Part shown: positions 13,178 to 15,928 of the stretch, piece after piece | How the letters are laid out: every line of letters starts with the position of its first letter | Position numbering within the stretch: position 1 is the first letter of the stretch | Origin: Kmv42 sp040757455 | GTDB taxonomy: Bacteria; Nitrospirota; Thermodesulfovibrionia; Thermodesulfovibrionales; SM23-35 | Direction of reading: 5' to 3' | Length of the DNA: 15,928 nt | Assembly (NCBI GenBank): GCA_040757455.1 | Contig: JBFLXE010000057.1 | Span: 1 to 15,928 of the forward strand | Notes under the pieces: model-generated | Databases searched by the model: none | Told to the model about the DNA's origin: nothing | The model's input: only the letters and a program-made list of their open reading frames with translations | Position numbers and translations under genes: made by a program

Positions 13178-14420
13178 TAACTGTCAGTGAAGGATTTAGT
13201 TGATTTAAGACTTTTTCGTATAATGCAATCAATCTCTGATAATGAAGCTCTGCATTATATTCCTTTTCAACCTTTTGTCTTGCGTTTCTGCCCATTTCAA
13301 GCACTTTTGATGGATTATTAAGAAGATAATTTATTTTTTGTCTTAAATCTTCATGATTTCCCGGCTCAAAGAGTAATCCTGTCTCTTCACCTATAACCAT
13401 CTCAGGGATGCCGCCGATATTAGCGCCGATAACAGGCTTACCATTGGCAAAAGCTTCCAAAACAGCAAGTGGCGCATTTTCATAGCACTCAGTCGGTAAA
13501 ACAACAAACTTTGTTCCTTTTAATGCCTTAAACATCTCTTCGCTATTCAAGTGTCCAAGAAATCTTACATTATTTATGTTATTCTTTTTGGCATAATCTT
13601 CCAATTCGCTTCTCAATTCTCCATTTCCTGCAATATGTAATTGAGATTTCTTGATGTTTTTGAAAGCTCGCAACAGAGTAAAAACTCCTTTCACATGAAG
13701 CAGTTTGCCAAGATAGAGAAAATAATCGTCCTCGGTATTTGATGAATAATCAACATTACCATTTATAAAATTGGGGATATATTCAATCTTTTTTTCAGGT
13801 ATGCCAAATTCAATCATTTTGTTTTTCAAAAAAAGACTCGGTGCAATAAAATAGCTGATATTGTTCACATAGGTTCTTAGGAGTGAATGGACAGACGATT
13901 CAGCAGCATAGACCAGTGAAGCCAAATAGGATTCTTTTACGCATTTTCTTATAAAGGCGTTATAGAACCGCCCGCCTCTGCATCGCTCACATGGCTTTCC
14001 ACTGGACGTCATATCATAAGCAGGGCATATCAGCTTATAGTCATGGAGGGTCATTATGACAGGAACCTTGTTTTTTTTTAGTGCATACAGGATTGAAGGA
14101 GTTAGTCTGCCATATATATTATGCAAATGTGCGATATCCGGTCTCGTTTTCTGAATCAGAGCATCAATCTTTTTTTTTGCCTCGAATGAATAAATCATTC
14201 TCATGGCAGTTTTAAGATTTCCGCGTGAAGGCTTTATTGTGCTATAGTCTATTTCATTTACAAAATATTCTTTATAAGCTGAGTCATAGTTACGCTTATC
14301 TTTCATTGAAAATGGTACGACCGTATGACCATGCTTTTCAAGAAGTTTCATTGTCTCAAAAAAAACCCGATCCGCCCCGCCACCTACAAAATACCAATTA
14401 TGCGCCATCAGGATTTTCAT
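13167..14420 (-). CDS. Glycosyltransferase family 4 with a cysteine cluster
   Basis: This 417-residue GT-B glycosyltransferase starts MKILMAHNWYFVGGGADRVFFE, the GG loop of the acceptor domain (GT4 N-terminal). IAHLHNIYGRLTPSIL (96-111) and TLHDYKLICPAYD (124-136) follow. Four cysteines, C132, C144, C147 and C160, form a cluster (CPAYD...CERC...RKC) seen in a subgroup of polysaccharide GT4 enzymes and possibly metal-binding. The donor domain has YFLYLGKLLHVKG (233-245), VRFLGHL (285-291) and ECYENAPLAVLEAFANG, with the EX7E pair E314/E322. The start is two bases after the upstream gene's stop and the end overlaps the radical SAM gene. It should add one sugar to the growing repeat unit; the sugar is unknown. 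Confidence 0.95.
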   Translation of the reverse strand: MKILMAHNWYFVGGGADRVFFETMKLLEKHGHTVVPFSMKDKRNYDSAYKEYFVNEIDYSTIKPSRGNLKTAMRMIYSFEAKKKIDALIQKTRPDIAHLHNIYGRLTPSILYALKKNKVPVIMTLHDYKLICPAYDMTSSGKPCERCRGGRFYNAFIRKCVKESYLASLVYAAESSVHSLLRTYVNNISYFIAPSLFLKNKMIEFGIPEKKIEYIPNFINGNVDYSSNTEDDYFLYLGKLLHVKGVFTLLRAFKNIKKSQLHIAGNGELRSELEDYAKKNNINNVRFLGHLNSEEMFKALKGTKFVVLPTECYENAPLAVLEAFANGKPVIGANIGGIPEMVIGEETGLLFEPGNHEDLRQKINYLLNNPSKVLEMGRNARQKVEKEYNAELHYQRLIALYEKVLNQLNPSLTVNAP

Positions 14421-14422
14421 GA

Positions 14423-15490
14423 TTAAATTATGTTGAGGGCTTTACAAGCTTCATAAAGACCTTCAGCCATATGTTTTTCATTAAATTTACTTTCTACAGT
14501 CTTCCTGGCATTTTTGCCCAGCCTTGCTACTTCATCAGGATTATTCAAGAGAAACTCTATTTTATTTCTCATATCCTCAACGTCATTAAGTCTTACAAAA
14601 AAAGCGTCTTCTTTATCATTTATATAATCGACCGTTGAAGGCATTTTTGTAACAATAACAGCTTTTCCCATAGCCATAGATTGTAAAAGAGTCATCTGTC
14701 CATGGGCGTATGGGAGATCTACTAAAGGTAGAACAATAAATTTTGCTTTGGCTATCAATTCTTTAAGAATATTTATTGGCACATAGAGTTGAAGATTAAC
14801 ATTATTTGGCAATTCGATATTTAAATCTTCAGGACCAACTATTTTTAAAGCAGTATTAGTTTTTATTTGGGAATATGCATTGATTAATGTCAACCAGTCT
14901 CGAAATTTATAGCCAATTGATAAGATGTAATCTTCTTGCTTAACATTTAATGGCTTGAAAAATTCAGTATCAACTCCGAATGGAACAAAAAAAACCTTTT
15001 TTGATAGAAATGGAAAAAATTTATCATAGTGTGATTTCTGTGAAGTCGCATGATATATAAGACCAGATACTGAACGCATTGCAAACTGGAATATTGAAAG
15101 TTCAGGTTGGTTTGAGCGCCCACCATTGAGGCAACCCACATCTATAATAATATGCGGTGGATTTTTTAAATTAAATATTGAACGAATAAAGGCTAAAAAA
15201 ATGGCACTCTGTGCACCATGTGAAATAAGGAGATCATAACGCCTGAGTTTTGTGGATGCTTTTAACGCTTGAACAACATAGAATCGTAAGAGGTCTTTTT
15301 CGATTCTATGGATAACCGAAAGCTTAGAACAATCTATAACATCAACCTGAACATTTTTTTCAGGCCAGTATTGGAAAAACCAATAGGCTTTATTCTTTTC
15401 TAATATATTTGGTGACTGTAATTCTTGGAAACTTTTGCTATCTGCTTTATGGACATCCCAATTAACAAGCATCAACATTTTTTTATTCAT
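14423..15490 (-). CDS. Divergent GT-B glycosyltransferase lacking the EX7E glutamates
   Basis: This protein of 355 residues has the two-domain layout of a GT4-like enzyme: IIIDVGCLNGGRSNQPE (114-130), FVPFGVDTEFFKP (168-180), the donor-domain start YILSIGYKFRDW (188-199) and the C-terminal FLLNNPDEVARLGKNARKTVE typical of these enzymes. In the donor loop, LPYAHGQMTLLQSMAMGKA, the usual glutamates are replaced by A262 and Q270, so catalysis may differ or be lost. The open frame extends to a TTG at 15502, but the ATG at 15490 is preferred; another ATG lies four codons further in, and no strong ribosome site separates them. It is among the most AT-rich genes of the window. It may be a glycosyltransferase of unusual mechanism or a non-catalytic relative. 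Confidence 0.82.
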   Translation of the reverse strand: MNKKMLMLVNWDVHKADSKSFQELQSPNILEKNKAYWFFQYWPEKNVQVDVIDCSKLSVIHRIEKDLLRFYVVQALKASTKLRRYDLLISHGAQSAIFLAFIRSIFNLKNPPHIIIDVGCLNGGRSNQPELSIFQFAMRSVSGLIYHATSQKSHYDKFFPFLSKKVFFVPFGVDTEFFKPLNVKQEDYILSIGYKFRDWLTLINAYSQIKTNTALKIVGPEDLNIELPNNVNLQLYVPINILKELIAKAKFIVLPLVDLPYAHGQMTLLQSMAMGKAVIVTKMPSTVDYINDKEDAFFVRLNDVEDMRNKIEFLLNNPDEVARLGKNARKTVESKFNEKHMAEGLYEACKALNII

Positions 15491-15519
15491 TCGACTTAAC
15501 AAGATAACCGAAGATGAAA

Positions 15520-15928
15520 TTAAAGTTTTCTGGCTTTAACAATAATAAAACGTGAATGGATTTTGTTAATTCTTGAGAAAAAAGAAGGTAGAGGAGCAAA
15601 ACCTGCACCAAGAACAGCCTCAATTTTAAAACCATATTTTTCTAAAAATGCCGGGAGTCCTCTAATACTAAATATTCTTTTATGTGTAGAAAATTTATCT
15701 GTAAATTCTTTTCCCGAAAAAGAACTTAATGGATTGCCCACATGAAACCTATCACTGATATTCTGTGAAAATGCTTGGTATCCTAATAATAAAGCAAAAA
15801 TATTCGCGTAATATGATATGTTTTCAGTTGCAATTATTGAATACCCCCCCTTTTTTAAAATTCTAAAAATCATTTCGCAAAAAGTATCTGTATTGATTAA
15901 ATGTTCAATTACTTGATTAGAAACTATG
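15520..15928 (-). CDS. Class I SAM-dependent methyltransferase, C-terminal part (cut by the right edge)
   Basis: About 136 codons are present and the frame is open to the window edge; the ATG at 15873 is internal. Upstream of it the frame reads SNQVIEHLINTDTFCEM and continues MIFRILKKGGYSIIATENISYY. This matches the strand-4/strand-5 region of class I methyltransferases (NQVIEHL, R-x-LKxGG-x-x-x-x-TEN). The glycine-rich SAM-binding loop would lie further right, outside the window. The C-terminal FLEKYGFKIEAVLGAGF is the usual end of the fold. In this cluster it may methylate a sugar of the repeat unit, but the substrate is not visible. It ends 29 bases before the ATG of the next gene. Confidence 0.88.
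   Translation of the reverse strand, partial: IVSNQVIEHLINTDTFCEMIFRILKKGGYSIIATENISYYANIFALLLGYQAFSQNISDRFHVGNPLSSFSGKEFTDKFSTHKRIFSIRGLPAFLEKYGFKIEAVLGAGFAPLPSFFSRINKIHSRFIIVKARKL

Noticed and set aside
15871..15873. ATG at 15873 as start of the methyltransferase
   Set aside because: The frame continues upstream to the window edge with the recognisable methyltransferase segment SNQVIEHL, so the ATG is internal and the gene is cut by the edge.

Overview
The window looks like bacterial chromosome, probably from an anaerobic Gram-negative lineage such as Nitrospirota or Desulfobacterota. That placement is an inference from gene content: short-form LeuD/LeuB, an AcsE-like pterin methyltransferase, a B12-binding radical SAM protein and a MshEN-domain protein. 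No rRNA, tRNA or other taxonomic marker is present, so it is weak.

Left part (1-6.0 kb), housekeeping and metabolic genes. Leftward genes encode the small subunit of isopropylmalate isomerase (leuD) and the N-terminal part of 3-isopropylmalate dehydrogenase (leuB, cut by the window edge), behind a recognisable sigma-70-type promoter. Rightward genes encode a MagIII/endonuclease III-like DNA glycosylase, UvrB, a small AcsE-like pterin-binding methyltransferase and a B12-binding radical SAM protein. A 72-bp array of nine 8-bp units (GAGACTNN) sits between uvrB and the methyltransferase gene.

Middle part (6.0-7.55 kb), a junction that looks regulatory. A rightward gene encodes an N-terminal MshEN domain (the cyclic-di-GMP-binding fold of type II secretion/MSHA ATPases), one membrane-spanning or signal-peptide-like segment and a beta-rich outer domain. 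It converges on a leftward gene for a small exported protein. That small gene has a near-consensus promoter, a leader of about 180 nt with three Shine-Dalgarno-like tracts, and three helically phased GTCACA repeats upstream.

Right part (7.55-15.9 kb), a leftward exopolysaccharide or O-antigen-type gene cluster. In transcription order it holds a class I methyltransferase (cut by the right edge), a divergent glycosyltransferase, a GT4 glycosyltransferase, a radical SAM protein with a SPASM-like C-terminus, two DUF1972-type glycosyltransferases, an NTP_transf_5-type nucleotidyltransferase and a monotopic phosphoglycosyl transferase that would start the lipid-linked glycan. Several genes overlap or nearly touch, which suggests one operon. 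Sampled lines fall from about 47% GC near 8.8 kb to about 27% near 15.0 kb, which suggests the upstream half was acquired separately.

Between the two DUF1972-type genes lies a REP-associated tyrosine transposase (RAYT) broken by a one-base frameshift and bracketed by two direct copies of a REP-like palindrome. Two further gene junctions in the cluster carry degenerate 8-bp tandem repeats (GTGAATSG on the minus strand) that also supply stop and start codons.

The most interesting candidates are the MshEN-membrane-beta fusion beside the polysaccharide cluster, the exported-protein gene with its phased repeats and GGA-rich leader, the SPASM radical SAM enzyme among glycosyltransferases, and the junction-seated tandem repeats.
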